Notes: generated by a model from the sequence alone, not told the origin. A DNA stretch of 64,000 nucleotides from Chryseobacterium sp. ERMR1:04 (GCF_001297705.1 NZ_LIRF01000008.1:186001-250000), one strand, 5' to 3'; shown: positions 1 through 7,861, numbered from the stretch's first letter. Translations and numbers: made by a program.

Positions 1-1156
1 CTCCGAATTCATTCTTCAATGTAATTGTTGTTAAAAGCCAAGGAACATAGTTGAAATTGTCTGCTCTTCTATTATTAAATATTCTTTCATTGACAAACTG
101 AGGCGTTGCAAATAAAACTTTATCGGCAATAATTTTCTTTGTCTTTTTTTGAACATTATCAAAGCTCAGCACCTCAACATGAGTCTCATTTAATTTTACG
201 TCAAAAACCAAATGATTTACTATATGCTTATCCTTTGTATATTTTGAAAGATGGTTCGCAAGTCTGGCATTTCCTTCCGGCCAAGTAAAAACCTGATCTT
301 TATATTTCTTACTCCAGTTATTTTTCCTTCCTGCAAAATAATGAATCCCCGCCCACGCAGAAACGTACTCTATTCCCAATCCGTAATCGTCGCGACAAGA
401 ATAATCTAATAACCAAAGAAGTTCTTCTGATGTAAAACTATGTGCAGTAAGAAAACCTTTAAAGGTAATTTTCTCCATTTGGATAATATCCTGATCTCTG
501 CTGGAATTTTCAATGGGAATCGTAAACCAATATTTCCCCTGAGTATCTTTTTTCTCACGATACCCATCCATCAATTTAAAAAATCGGGAAATCTCATTCT
601 TTGCTTCGTCAGAAATTCCCTTTTGAGGAACAATATCATTTTGCCATGAATTTTTATAAAACAACCTTTCATTTTGAGGAAACACAAGTTGATAATCATC
701 TAAAATAGGATCTCCATTTTCATCATCTCCCAGATATATTCCACATTCTTTTAAAAACTCAATGACTTCCAGGTCTTCTTTATTCGGTAAAGGAAGGTAG
801 TGAGCACCTAAAGGAAATTTTGAAAATTTATTTTCTCCGTTTGATGAATTTCCGCCTAAATGATCTTCCATTTCGAGCATAAGAAAATCATCAATCCCTT
901 TTTTACTTAATGCTCTGCATGCGGAAAGTCCTGAAATCCCACCACCAACAATTAAAAATTGGGTTTTAATTTCTTCTGAAGCTTTAGGGAAATCTTTCGC
1001 CCATAAACGGTGTCCTAAAACAGAGTTCGTTCCTGTAATTTTAAGTAAAAATGATTTTGCTTTCTTTTCACAATACTGCAAAAAGGAAAGTGCGATTCCT
1101 CCCCAAAATATTGTTGTCAGAAATTCTTTTCTATTGTACTTTTCCCCACTCTTCAT
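1..1156 (-). CDS. FAD-dependent amine-oxidase-like protein (partial, C-terminus outside window)
   Basis: Open reading frame running off the left edge. It starts at ATG 1156 and overlaps the end of the spermidine synthase gene by 26 bases, so the two are translationally linked. The first 30 residues carry an R-K-E-F-L motif (residues 9-13) followed by a hydrophobic stretch, which resembles a twin-arginine signal with one Arg replaced by Lys. A Rossmann dinucleotide motif GGGISG lies near residue 71, followed by an acidic strand end (MLEMEDHLGG), as in flavin monoamine and polyamine oxidases. Last gene seen in the SpeH-SpeE cluster, so a role in oxidising polyamines or an envelope amine is plausible but inferred. 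The substrate cannot be read from the sequence. Confidence 0.75.
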   Translation of the reverse strand, partial: MKSGEKYNRKEFLTTIFWGGIALSFLQYCEKKAKSFLLKITGTNSVLGHRLWAKDFPKASEEIKTQFLIVGGGISGLSACRALSKKGIDDFLMLEMEDHLGGNSSNGENKFSKFPLGAHYLPLPNKEDLEVIEFLKECGIYLGDDENGDPILDDYQLVFPQNERLFYKNSWQNDIVPQKGISDEAKNEISRFFKLMDGYREKKDTQGKYWFTIPIENSSRDQDIIQMEKITFKGFLTAHSFTSEELLWLLDYSCRDDYGLGIEYVSAWAGIHYFAGRKNNWSKKYKDQVFTWPEGNARLANHLSKYTKDKHIVNHLVFDVKLNETHVEVLSFDNVQKKTKKIIADKVLFATPQFVNERIFNNRRADNFNYVPWLLTTITLKNEFG

Positions 1157-2645
1157 CAAAATATCTTACTAAAATTTGATTATCCAGTCGATTAACTTCT
1201 ACCTCTTTCGCCATCATATCTTTGCTAAAATAGCTCATCTGCAGAAAATTATAATCGTAAAATCTTAATCCCGGAATTCTTCGTATTACATGATTATTAA
1301 TTGAATCATTGGAAGCCATACAATATCCCCATTCCCCGAAAGAAGGAACGTAGGTATGATATGCCTTTGTAAAAGGAAATACCTGATTCAATGTTTTCTC
1401 GATACACCAAAAAGATTTCGGCGCAAAATAAGGCGACGTAGTCTGTACTACAATTCTGGTATCTTGAGTTGTTCTATTTTTTAATTCTTTATAAAACTGC
1501 AATGAATATAATTTTCCAAGGCTGTAATTTGAAGGATCCGGAAAGTCAATAATGATTACATCATATTTTTGAGTTGCGTTTTTTACCCATACATAAGCAT
1601 CCTTGTTGATCACTTTTAATTTAGAATTAGAAAGAGAACTATGATTAAGCTTTTTCATGGTTTCATTATCCTTGAAAAAATTTGTCATTTCTCCGTCTAA
1701 ATCTACTAATGTGATATCTTTTACCTCTTTATATTTCAATACTTCACGAACTGCAAAACCATCTCCACCACCTAAAACTAAAACATGATCTACCTTTTTT
1801 GCCATAGACATCGCAGGATGCACCAATGCTTCGTGATAGCGGTATTCATCGGTAGAAGAGAACTGAAGATTATTGTTTAAATACAATCGAAACTCATTGC
1901 TGTTTCTCGTAAGAACAATTCTTTGGTAAGGCGAATTATGAGAATACACAATATTTTCACCATATAATTTCTCTTCCGAAAACGCTAAAATCTTATCTGA
2001 AAAGATAAATAAAACAAGCAGCAATACAAAAGCTCCTATGAATTTCACCTTCAATGAAAAAGGTTTTAGCAAATCATTTTTTAAATAGAAACATAAAAAA
2101 ATAGCTATGGAAATATTAATTAATCCAAAAAACAAAGGCGTTTTAATAATTCCTAAACTGGGAATCAGAACCAATGGAAAAAGAATAGACGCCAATAATG
2201 CTCCCACATAATCAAATGCAAAAACATTAGAAACTAAATCTTTAAACTGAACTTTATCTTGCAAGATATTCATTAACAAAGGGATTTCTAACCCAACTAA
2301 ACATCCCGTGGAAAAAACAAATAGATATAAAGCCCATTCAAAGTGCCCCACCGTATTGAATAAAAGGAAAAGCACCACAGAACTTATTCCACCCACAATC
2401 CCAACTAGGATTTCAATTTCTATGAATTTATCTATTAAACTTCCTTTGATGAATTTTGCCAGATAAGAGCCAACCCCCATCGAAAAAAGATAAACCCCAA
2501 TAATGAATGAAAACTGTTTTACAGAATCTCCCAAAAGGTAACTTGCCAAAGCGCCTGCTACCAATTCATAAATAAGTCCGCAGGTAGCAATTACAAATAC
2601 AGATGATAATAAAAGAATTTCTAAAGACAGTCGTTTTCTATCCAT
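1131..2645 (-). CDS. speE: Membrane-anchored spermidine synthase (polyamine aminopropyltransferase)
   Basis: 504 residues. The first ~220 form about seven hydrophobic segments. The C-terminal half is a spermidine-synthase fold with the decarboxylated-SAM binding motif LGGGDG (about residue 290), the acidic LVDLDGEM strand end and the DFPDPSNYSLGKLYS active-site loop (about residue 367). The family transfers an aminopropyl group from decarboxylated SAM to putrescine or a related amine. The decarboxylase that makes the donor is in the same operon (4536-4895). Fusion to a multi-pass membrane domain is known in this family but not in cytosolic E. coli SpeE, and suggests action at the inner membrane. 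Overlaps the DUF350 gene by 8 bases and the downstream FAD gene by 26. Acceptor specificity is unknown. Confidence 0.88.
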   Translation of the reverse strand: MDRKRLSLEILLLSSVFVIATCGLIYELVAGALASYLLGDSVKQFSFIIGVYLFSMGVGSYLAKFIKGSLIDKFIEIEILVGIVGGISSVVLFLLFNTVGHFEWALYLFVFSTGCLVGLEIPLLMNILQDKVQFKDLVSNVFAFDYVGALLASILFPLVLIPSLGIIKTPLFFGLINISIAIFLCFYLKNDLLKPFSLKVKFIGAFVLLLVLFIFSDKILAFSEEKLYGENIVYSHNSPYQRIVLTRNSNEFRLYLNNNLQFSSTDEYRYHEALVHPAMSMAKKVDHVLVLGGGDGFAVREVLKYKEVKDITLVDLDGEMTNFFKDNETMKKLNHSSLSNSKLKVINKDAYVWVKNATQKYDVIIIDFPDPSNYSLGKLYSLQFYKELKNRTTQDTRIVVQTTSPYFAPKSFWCIEKTLNQVFPFTKAYHTYVPSFGEWGYCMASNDSINNHVIRRIPGLRFYDYNFLQMSYFSKDMMAKEVEVNRLDNQILVRYFDEEWGKVQ

Positions 2646-2853
2646 GAATCGCTGCTCCTATAATGATAGATATCCCGATAATGAAGGCACCAAAAACAAT
2701 TGCCAATGCTGTATTTTTGTTTTGAGAAATCTCATGCCATGTTCTTTCCGGCGTTATTTTTTCCAGAATAAAATAGCAGATCAGTAGAATAATAATTCCT
2801 AAAAATGAATACAGGACTGAATTGATAATCGGCACGTAATTTATATTTTCCAT
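2638..2853 (-). CDS. DUF350 family small membrane protein
   Basis: 71 residues with two hydrophobic helices (about 12-29 and 48-69) separated by a polar loop ITPERTWHEISQNKN, matching a single DUF350 unit (YjfL-type). Larger family members carry two such units. No catalytic motif is visible. Located between the DUF4178/small membrane protein genes and membrane spermidine synthase, with its 3' end overlapping speE by 8 bases. DUF350 genes recur beside polyamine enzymes and DUF4178 genes in other bacteria, so a membrane role tied to polyamines is likely, but the biochemical function is unknown. Confidence 0.8.
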   Translation of the reverse strand: MENINYVPIINSVLYSFLGIIILLICYFILEKITPERTWHEISQNKNTALAIVFGAFIIGISIIIGAAIHG

Positions 2854-2865
2854 AATAGCATGTTT

Positions 2866-3060
2866 TTATTTGTGATAGTATCTGTAGAACCCTCTTCCCG
2901 AAGAATGGCTTCTGGTAGTTCCGTCTCTATACGTTTCTGTTTTTTCGCAATCACAGACTTGGTTTCCGGCATATGTAAGATAGGTAAACCACCCCAGAAA
3001 TGCTCCTCCCATGAGACAGAGAAACCAATTTGCTTTGATATAGTTAAAAATGTGAACCAT
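2866..3060 (-). CDS. Small single-pass membrane protein of unknown function
   Basis: 64 residues. One hydrophobic helix at about 11-31 (WFLCLMGGAFLGWFTYLTYA), then a CDCEKTETYRDGTTRS segment and a Ser/Gly/Arg/Tyr-rich tail. It lies 3 bases after the DUF4178 stop and 12 bases before the DUF350 start, so it fits the operon. A longer reading in another frame (2841-3122) overlaps DUF4178 and lacks protein-like composition, so this frame was chosen. Not recognised as a named family. Confidence 0.65.
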   Translation of the reverse strand: MVHIFNYIKANWFLCLMGGAFLGWFTYLTYAGNQVCDCEKTETYRDGTTRSHSSGRGFYRYYHK

Positions 3061-3063
3061 AAT

Positions 3064-4533
3064 TTAAGATTTAGAATACGGTGAATTTGAACTGTTACTC
3101 CATTTTGAAACATTGAAAACATTTCTTCCCCAATAGCAGATTATAAAAAAGGCAAGCATTAAGATCAAAATAATAGTGAAATTCCAGAAAGAAACCGGAA
3201 GCCATGTTGCTTTGATATTGATAGTGCTGTCATCAGAAACTTTGTTGGCAGGAGGTGATTCTAGTACCGAATTGACCGTTAAAAGAGAATCTAAATTCTG
3301 ATTAGGAAACGTTTGCTTTACCAGTTTCCCTATTTCGGAGGAATCTTTTTCTAGCGTTCTTATGTCTCCAAACGCAACAGATTCTTTTGTACTATTATTT
3401 ACGACGTCTACAATTCCCGAGGCTTCTCTTGAAATGGTGACTCCTTCATTTGAAGGCACAAAATGAGAACTCGTAGAAGTGCCTACTGCATATTGCTTTT
3501 CAGCAGAAATAACAAAATGATATTTTCCGGGAGCAATTCCACATAAATTAAATTCTTCAGTCGTTTTCCCCTCACTCCAATTTTCGCCATCTTCATATCC
3601 GTGATATTGTTCTATATCTTTGGAGGTATAAACCGTTTCGTTGGTACTTTCGTTAACAAGGCTTAACTGTAAATTTGCCCATGAATTATCTACCTCAGAA
3701 TGGGCACTTACCTTCAATGGTGCTGAACCTCCCGAAAGGGTAAAACTTTTGGAAACCATTTCCTTGTTTTTTACATCTTCAAACTTAATGGTATCCTGAA
3801 AAACGGAAGTATTTGTTCGGGAAGTGTAAACATATAATTGAAGCAGGCAGATGAAAAGCCCTGCAATACCCAGAATATTTATCGCTTGCTTTATATCAAT
3901 ATAATAAGGCTGAACGATCCCAATTCCGGAATAATTCGGCATGTGGGAAAGTTTAAAAGATTTTTTAACTAAATGTTTAGAAATATGCTTCCCTGCAAAA
4001 TATTGATTCTTGCTTCCTGACTGTTCCTGAGAAATCATATTCGTTCCATTCACATATTCTTTATAGGTTGCCAGATTAAAATTAAGCTTTTCCTCAAAAA
4101 AACCTTCCGCCGCATGAATACTACATTCTGTGGTTTCATACCATCTGTAATTCCGAGTATGTAATTCTGCTATTTTGGAACTTTTCTTCTTGACATCTTC
4201 TGTATGAACAGGATATAAAAGAACCCAATGCCCATCGCTTTCGCTCAAGAAAGCATCATCTCCTTTCTTATCTTTTAAATAATATTCCCGCCAATAGATC
4301 TCAATTCCATATTTACGGACAACAATAGCGTCAACAGTATATTCTGTATTATCAAGAATTCCTTTTTGCCCAATTTCCAACACTACATTTTCTATCGGCT
4401 TTTTAACTAATTTTTTAGAGAAACTCTTTTCAACATCAATAAGGTATGAGCATGATTTACAAACGTACTCTTCAATAGAGTACATAAAATCACGGGGATT
4501 TTCTGTATTACAAACGGGACAAGTGTAATGCAT
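3064..4533 (-). CDS. DUF4178 domain membrane protein with N-terminal zinc ribbon
   Basis: 489 residues. Four cysteines (C5, C8, C25, C28) form a zinc ribbon, followed by a beta-rich region with motifs such as GQKGILDNTEYTV and YWREYYLKDK typical of DUF4178. Two hydrophobic segments (about 213-233 and 450-470) bracket a long Ser/Thr-rich beta domain (about 240-440) that would sit on one side of the membrane. Starts 2 bases after the speH stop, so the genes are co-transcribed. DUF4178 proteins co-occur with DUF350 and SpeH/SpeE in many bacteria, but their role is not established. Confidence 0.8.
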   Translation of the reverse strand: MHYTCPVCNTENPRDFMYSIEEYVCKSCSYLIDVEKSFSKKLVKKPIENVVLEIGQKGILDNTEYTVDAIVVRKYGIEIYWREYYLKDKKGDDAFLSESDGHWVLLYPVHTEDVKKKSSKIAELHTRNYRWYETTECSIHAAEGFFEEKLNFNLATYKEYVNGTNMISQEQSGSKNQYFAGKHISKHLVKKSFKLSHMPNYSGIGIVQPYYIDIKQAINILGIAGLFICLLQLYVYTSRTNTSVFQDTIKFEDVKNKEMVSKSFTLSGGSAPLKVSAHSEVDNSWANLQLSLVNESTNETVYTSKDIEQYHGYEDGENWSEGKTTEEFNLCGIAPGKYHFVISAEKQYAVGTSTSSHFVPSNEGVTISREASGIVDVVNNSTKESVAFGDIRTLEKDSSEIGKLVKQTFPNQNLDSLLTVNSVLESPPANKVSDDSTINIKATWLPVSFWNFTIILILMLAFFIICYWGRNVFNVSKWSNSSNSPYSKS

Positions 4534-4535
4534 TT

Positions 4536-4895
4536 TTATCGATAAATATTGTGTTTTTGAATAACTTTAGCCTTAAAATATTCAATAATCTCGTCAGCTA
4601 TTTTTTCTACTTTCTCCGTATTATCCTGAAGGTAATTACAAAGGAATACATCAAACGTTAGCTGTTTAAATTCCGGCCAAGTGTGAATACACAGGTGCGA
4701 CTCTTTAAGACAAACCGCAGAAGTAAAACTATTATTTTCAAAAACATGTTCTGTTACCCCTACGATCTCTACTTCCTTTGCTTCTAAAATTTCCTGTGTA
4801 TATTTTAGAAAACCCGTACTGTCTAATAATAAAGCTTCTGACTCCGTTTCCAAAGTCAGAAGAATATGTAAGCCTTTATTGCTTAATGATTTCAA
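4536..4895 (-). CDS. speH: S-adenosylmethionine decarboxylase proenzyme
   Basis: 119 residues, the usual size of the bacterial SpeH class. The motif KESHLCIHTWPE is the self-cleavage region: the chain is expected to break between E65 and S66, with S66 becoming the pyruvoyl cofactor, and the downstream DVFLC supplies the catalytic Cys. The product is decarboxylated SAM, donor for the aminopropyltransferase in the same operon. The best start is TTG at 4895, because no in-frame ATG lies between it and the upstream stop. The gene begins 22 bases after ctlX. Good family match; the start is less sure. Confidence 0.9.
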   Translation of the reverse strand: MKSLSNKGLHILLTLETESEALLLDSTGFLKYTQEILEAKEVEIVGVTEHVFENNSFTSAVCLKESHLCIHTWPEFKQLTFDVFLCNYLQDNTEKVEKIADEIIEYFKAKVIQKHNIYR

Positions 4896-4917
4896 TGAAT
4901 TAATTTTCGCAAATATA

Positions 4918-5841
4918 TTATTTTTTCGGCAGAAATACCTCAGCCAACATACAACGTGCGCTTCCGCCGCCGTTTACTTCAATAGTATTTAAGTCTGAAT
5001 AAATAATCTCGCAGTATTTTTCAATCGCTGAAACTTGGTCTTGATTTAAAGATTGATAAGCAGTTTGGCTCATTACCAAAAACTTTTCACCGTCTTTATT
5101 TTGTACCTGAAGCATATTTCCTGCAAATTGCTGCATTTGCTCTTCAGAAATTTCAATAATTTCTTTTCCTGAATTTTTGATGGTCTCGATCACTTTGCTT
5201 CTTTCCAATTCATTATCGATACAATCAAGGCAAATAACCACGAATTTGTCTGCCACACACATCATAACATTCGTATGATAAATTGGAAGTCTTTCTGAAC
5301 CTACCGTTTGAAAAGAATGAAAAACAATTGGTGTAAACCCATATTTATCACAGAATTCTCTGAATAATTTTTCATCTAATCGTAAAGAAACTGATCCATA
5401 CGCCAATTTATTATCGTGATCAAAAATCATACTTCCCGTTCCTTCCAAAAAGTGGCCTTGGATTTCCGGCAATGACCAGTCATCAATTTCAGAAACTTCA
5501 AAACCTTGTTCTTTTATTGTTTCAATAATATCTTCTCTTCTTTCCACTCTTCTGTTGGAAGCAAACATCGGATATAAAACTACTTTTCCATCTTTATGGA
5601 AACTCACCCAGTTGTTGGGAAAAATAGAATCCGGTGTGTGCGGATCCAACGTATCTTTTATCGTAATGACATTGATTCCTTTACTTCTTAATTTTTCAGC
5701 GAAAATATTAAATTCTGCCAACGCCTTCGACTGAACATCGGCACTCTTTTGGTCAACCTGAAAATAATTGTTTTCTGCCGTTTCTGCGTTATAACCGAAT
5801 GCAATCGGCTCTATCATTAATACTGTATCTGTTGTCTGCAT
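4918..5841 (-). CDS. ctlX: Citrulline hydrolase-like guanidino-group-modifying enzyme (CtlX type)
   Basis: 307 residues of the amidinotransferase/arginine deiminase superfamily. The N-terminal pattern VLMIEPIAFGYNAETAENN, the FPNNWVSFHKDG segment, LEGTGSMIFD, the IYHTNVMM histidine motif and the C-terminal NGGGSARCM with Cys297 are those of citrulline-utilisation hydrolases. These release ornithine from citrulline using a Cys nucleophile. Its position 22 bases upstream of speH suggests a supply of ornithine towards putrescine and spermidine, but no ornithine decarboxylase is present here. Substrate is inferred from family resemblance only; other ureido or guanidino substrates remain possible. 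Confidence 0.78.
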   Translation of the reverse strand: MQTTDTVLMIEPIAFGYNAETAENNYFQVDQKSADVQSKALAEFNIFAEKLRSKGINVITIKDTLDPHTPDSIFPNNWVSFHKDGKVVLYPMFASNRRVERREDIIETIKEQGFEVSEIDDWSLPEIQGHFLEGTGSMIFDHDNKLAYGSVSLRLDEKLFREFCDKYGFTPIVFHSFQTVGSERLPIYHTNVMMCVADKFVVICLDCIDNELERSKVIETIKNSGKEIIEISEEQMQQFAGNMLQVQNKDGEKFLVMSQTAYQSLNQDQVSAIEKYCEIIYSDLNTIEVNGGGSARCMLAEVFLPKK

Positions 5842-5890
5842 CTGTTTTAAGTTTGAGGGTGTTTTGAGTTTGAGAGTTTGAGAGTCTGAG

Positions 5891-5954
5891 TGTTTTAGTG
5901 TTTTAGTGTTTTAGTGTTTTAGTGTTTTAGTGTTTTAGTGTTTTAGTGTTTTAG
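5891..5954. repeat. Eight perfect tandem copies of an 8-bp unit
   Basis: The unit tgttttag is repeated eight times without error, preceded by degenerate tgag/tttgag-type units from 5851. It lies between the start of ctlX and the end of the four-helix gene. Such a tract is prone to slippage and could change the spacing of anything transcribed through it. No coding frame runs across it. Confidence 0.95.
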
Positions 5955-5960
5955 TGTAAA

Positions 5961-6362
5961 TTATTTTCTATCTTGATCTGCTGAAGAAAATGTACACCAA
6001 CTTTGTGACTGACTCATCATATTCACCAACATCCCTATTATTTGATTATACTGATTGTTTAAATTATTAAATTGTCCTTCATTGATATAATTGCATTTCC
6101 AAGCAAACTGAAGCCAGGTTTGAGTTTCTCTCGCCTCGCCTTCAGAATCTGTAAGTTTGGCAACAAAAGATTTCTCATATTTCCGCTTTCCCCAAGCCTC
6201 ACTAATATTTGCTGAAACTGATCTTGAAGATCTTCGAATTTGGTCTGTAAGAGAATAAAGTTCTTCCTTCGGAAAAGATTTTGAAAGTTCAAAAATAATC
6301 ATGGCTACATCAACCGATTTTTGAAAGACCTTTAAATCCTGATGAAATTTAATTATTGACAT
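5961..6362 (-). CDS. Four-helix bundle protein, 23S rRNA IVS (S23) family
   Basis: 133 residues with the family signature: FHQDLKVFQKSVDVAM near the start, LTDQIRRSSRSVSANISEAWGKR in the middle and SEGEARETQTWL in the third helix. Only the C-terminal tail (SSADQDRK) is unusual. Members form small oligomeric four-helix bundles and are encoded in 23S rRNA intervening sequences and as stand-alone genes; the molecular role is unproven. It interrupts the run from the second hydrolase gene to ctlX and is flanked by inverted repeats (5866-5886, 6403-6443), which suggests it was inserted as a unit. Confidence 0.85.
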   Translation of the reverse strand: MSIIKFHQDLKVFQKSVDVAMIIFELSKSFPKEELYSLTDQIRRSSRSVSANISEAWGKRKYEKSFVAKLTDSEGEARETQTWLQFAWKCNYINEGQFNNLNNQYNQIIGMLVNMMSQSQSWCTFSSADQDRK

Positions 6363-6458
6363 ATTTGTATTTTTATCTAAAATAGAAAAAAATATTTTTT
6401 GTAAACTCTCAAACTCTACTATTCTTCAACTCTCAAACACTAGAACTTTCCAACACTA

Positions 6459-7373
6459 TTAGTCTCTAACAAGCGGCATTGTAGAACATCTCAACAATCC
6501 TCCCATCTTAGAAATTTCTCTGTAAGGAATTTCTTCAACGGTCATTCCCCACTCGTTTCTCAGGTGATTGTTCATTCTGGTGAATGTTTGGTCTGAAACT
6601 ACAATTTCGGGAGAGATTGAGAAGATATTCGGGAACATTTCAAACATCTCTTCGTCTGTAACGTGGAAACAGTTTTCTTCTCCGAAAATATCAATGATCA
6701 GTCTATAATCACTTTCATCCACAAAACCATCTTTGTAAATAATACATTTATCTTTCCCAATAGGGTTAAATGTGCAATCTAAATGTAAAATACCCTCAAA
6801 TGGAATCTTATCGTTCTTCTTTAATTCTAAATCGATAATTCTTTTCTTTGGAAAGTATTCTTTTAGAATTTCTATCGCGTATTCGTTGGTTCTTGCTGTT
6901 TTATAATTTCTATAATCTTCGCTGAAGCATGTTCCGATAAAAATAAAATCATCCCAAACAATAACATCACCACCTTCAATATGAGCCGTTTCCGGAAGGT
7001 TGATAATGTTTCTCCATGCTACTTTTTCGTACACATTCTTGTAAGCTTCCTGCTCATCTGCTCTGTCGGCAATGACGTTGGAAATAATCATTTTATCATC
7101 AATCACAAAAGCTACATCTCTTGCGAAAACCTGATTGTAATCTTTAATGATACTTGGGCGTAGAACTTCTACATCATATTTTTTTAAAACTGCTTCAAAA
7201 GCATTCATTTCATTAACGATATCCTCTTCTTTAGGATACATATTATGTTGGATTGAGTAGTATGACTTGGCGTCATAACTTTCCTCAAGTGCGGGAACGG
7301 GTCCCATTGAATTAGGTTGGCCTAGAACTACCGATCTTAGCCTCCCCGTTTCGTTTTTAATGTTTAGTTTCAT
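6459..7373 (-). CDS. Amidinotransferase/arginine-deiminase-family hydrolase (DDAH-like)
   Basis: 304 residues. Superfamily motifs are in order: VLGQPN near the start, FARDVAFV (about residue 90), HIEGGDVIVWDD (about 135), the catalytic histidine in LHLDCTFNP and the nucleophilic Cys296 in LRCSTMPL. These fit enzymes that hydrolyse guanidino compounds (arginine deiminase, dimethylarginine hydrolase) or transfer amidino groups. Its sequence differs clearly from the CtlX-type neighbour, so it is not a tandem duplicate. The exact substrate is unknown; the context suggests arginine-derived compounds feeding citrulline, ornithine or polyamines. A TATATTTG box lies 20 bases upstream. Confidence 0.8.
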   Translation of the reverse strand: MKLNIKNETGRLRSVVLGQPNSMGPVPALEESYDAKSYYSIQHNMYPKEEDIVNEMNAFEAVLKKYDVEVLRPSIIKDYNQVFARDVAFVIDDKMIISNVIADRADEQEAYKNVYEKVAWRNIINLPETAHIEGGDVIVWDDFIFIGTCFSEDYRNYKTARTNEYAIEILKEYFPKKRIIDLELKKNDKIPFEGILHLDCTFNPIGKDKCIIYKDGFVDESDYRLIIDIFGEENCFHVTDEEMFEMFPNIFSISPEIVVSDQTFTRMNNHLRNEWGMTVEEIPYREISKMGGLLRCSTMPLVRD

Positions 7374-7392
7374 AAAGATTTATGCAATACTA

Positions 7393-7400
7393 CAAATATA
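7393..7400 (-). promoter_or_regulatory. Putative -7 box for the DDAH-like gene
   Basis: On the minus strand this reads TATATTTG, matching the Bacteroidota TAnnTTTG element, 20 bases before the ATG at 7373. At the expected -33 distance there is only a weak TTC. Confidence 0.5.
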
Positions 7401-7683
7401 AGTAAAGGTCTCTATTTAAGAAACTTTTGGGCTGTTTTAAAGGGAATATTTGATTTTATTCTGCGAAATCATCAATCTCTAGTTTTAGTTTATTTTTTAT
7501 TGAACAAAGACAGATTTTATTGCTTTCGAAAGCCCGTTTAGAAGATATTATTAAACATAAGTATCTAATCATTATCAATTTACATAAAAAGTGCATTTAT
7601 AATTAAAAATAAATTCATACATTAGTGATATAATAATTGATAACAAATTAAGACTTAATTATTAACATCAAAACACCAACACC
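7401..7683. other. Non-coding stretch before the GG-leader peptide
   Basis: Together with 7374-7400 this is about 310 bases without a gene. It is very AT-rich. No exact TAnnTTTG box in the plus direction, no strong hairpin and no convincing short reading frame were found. It must contain the promoter of the peptide gene at 7684. Confidence 0.6.
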
Positions 7684-7848
7684 ATGAACAAGAAAAATCC
7701 CGTGCTAAAACATGCACAAAAACTAGGAAGAGATCAACAAAAATCAATTAAAGGAGGCATTGGAATCGGCGGACCAAGATACTGCTGTGAATGGAATGAC
7801 GATGGATCATGCCGAATTTGGACTTGCGGTAACTGTGTTTGTCCGTAA
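7684..7848 (+). CDS. GG-leader, six-cysteine bacteriocin-like peptide
   Basis: 54 residues from ATG 7684. The N-terminal ~25 residues are charged and lead to SIKGG (G24-G25), a double-glycine leader of the type removed by peptidase-ABC exporters. The remaining ~29 residues are Gly-rich and hold six cysteines (34, 35, 43, 48, 51, 53) and two Trp, which suggests disulfides or other crosslinks. It is followed 13 bases later by a strong terminator, so it is a monocistronic unit. No transporter, immunity or modification gene is adjacent. A second peptide of the same design is at 62559. Antibacterial or signalling activity is inferred only. Confidence 0.8.
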   Translation: MNKKNPVLKHAQKLGRDQQKSIKGGIGIGGPRYCCEWNDDGSCRIWTCGNCVCP

Positions 7849-7861
7849 TCAAAAAATAATA

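Larger units (their letters stand above)
5866..6443 (-). mobile_element. Candidate four-helix-bundle (IVS-type) cassette bounded by inverted repeats
   Basis: The four-helix gene is flanked by oppositely oriented GAGTTTGAGAG-type sequence. On the left, 5873-5885 reads agagtttgagagt. On the right, 6405-6417 reads the exact reverse complement, and a degenerate second copy (caactctcaaacac) lies at 6428-6441. IVS elements in 23S rRNA have the same logic: a four-helix protein gene between base-pairing ends. Here the unit sits between two related hydrolase genes rather than in rRNA. No transposase or target-site duplication was identified, so calling it mobile is an inference. Confidence 0.4.

Noticed and set aside
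2841-3122. 93-aa minus-strand frame
   Set aside because: Overlaps the DUF4178 end and DUF350 start; the 64-aa frame between them fits the operon gaps and has a clear membrane helix.
5891-5954. Tandem repeats as a CRISPR array
   Set aside because: Unit is only 8 bases and has no spacers.
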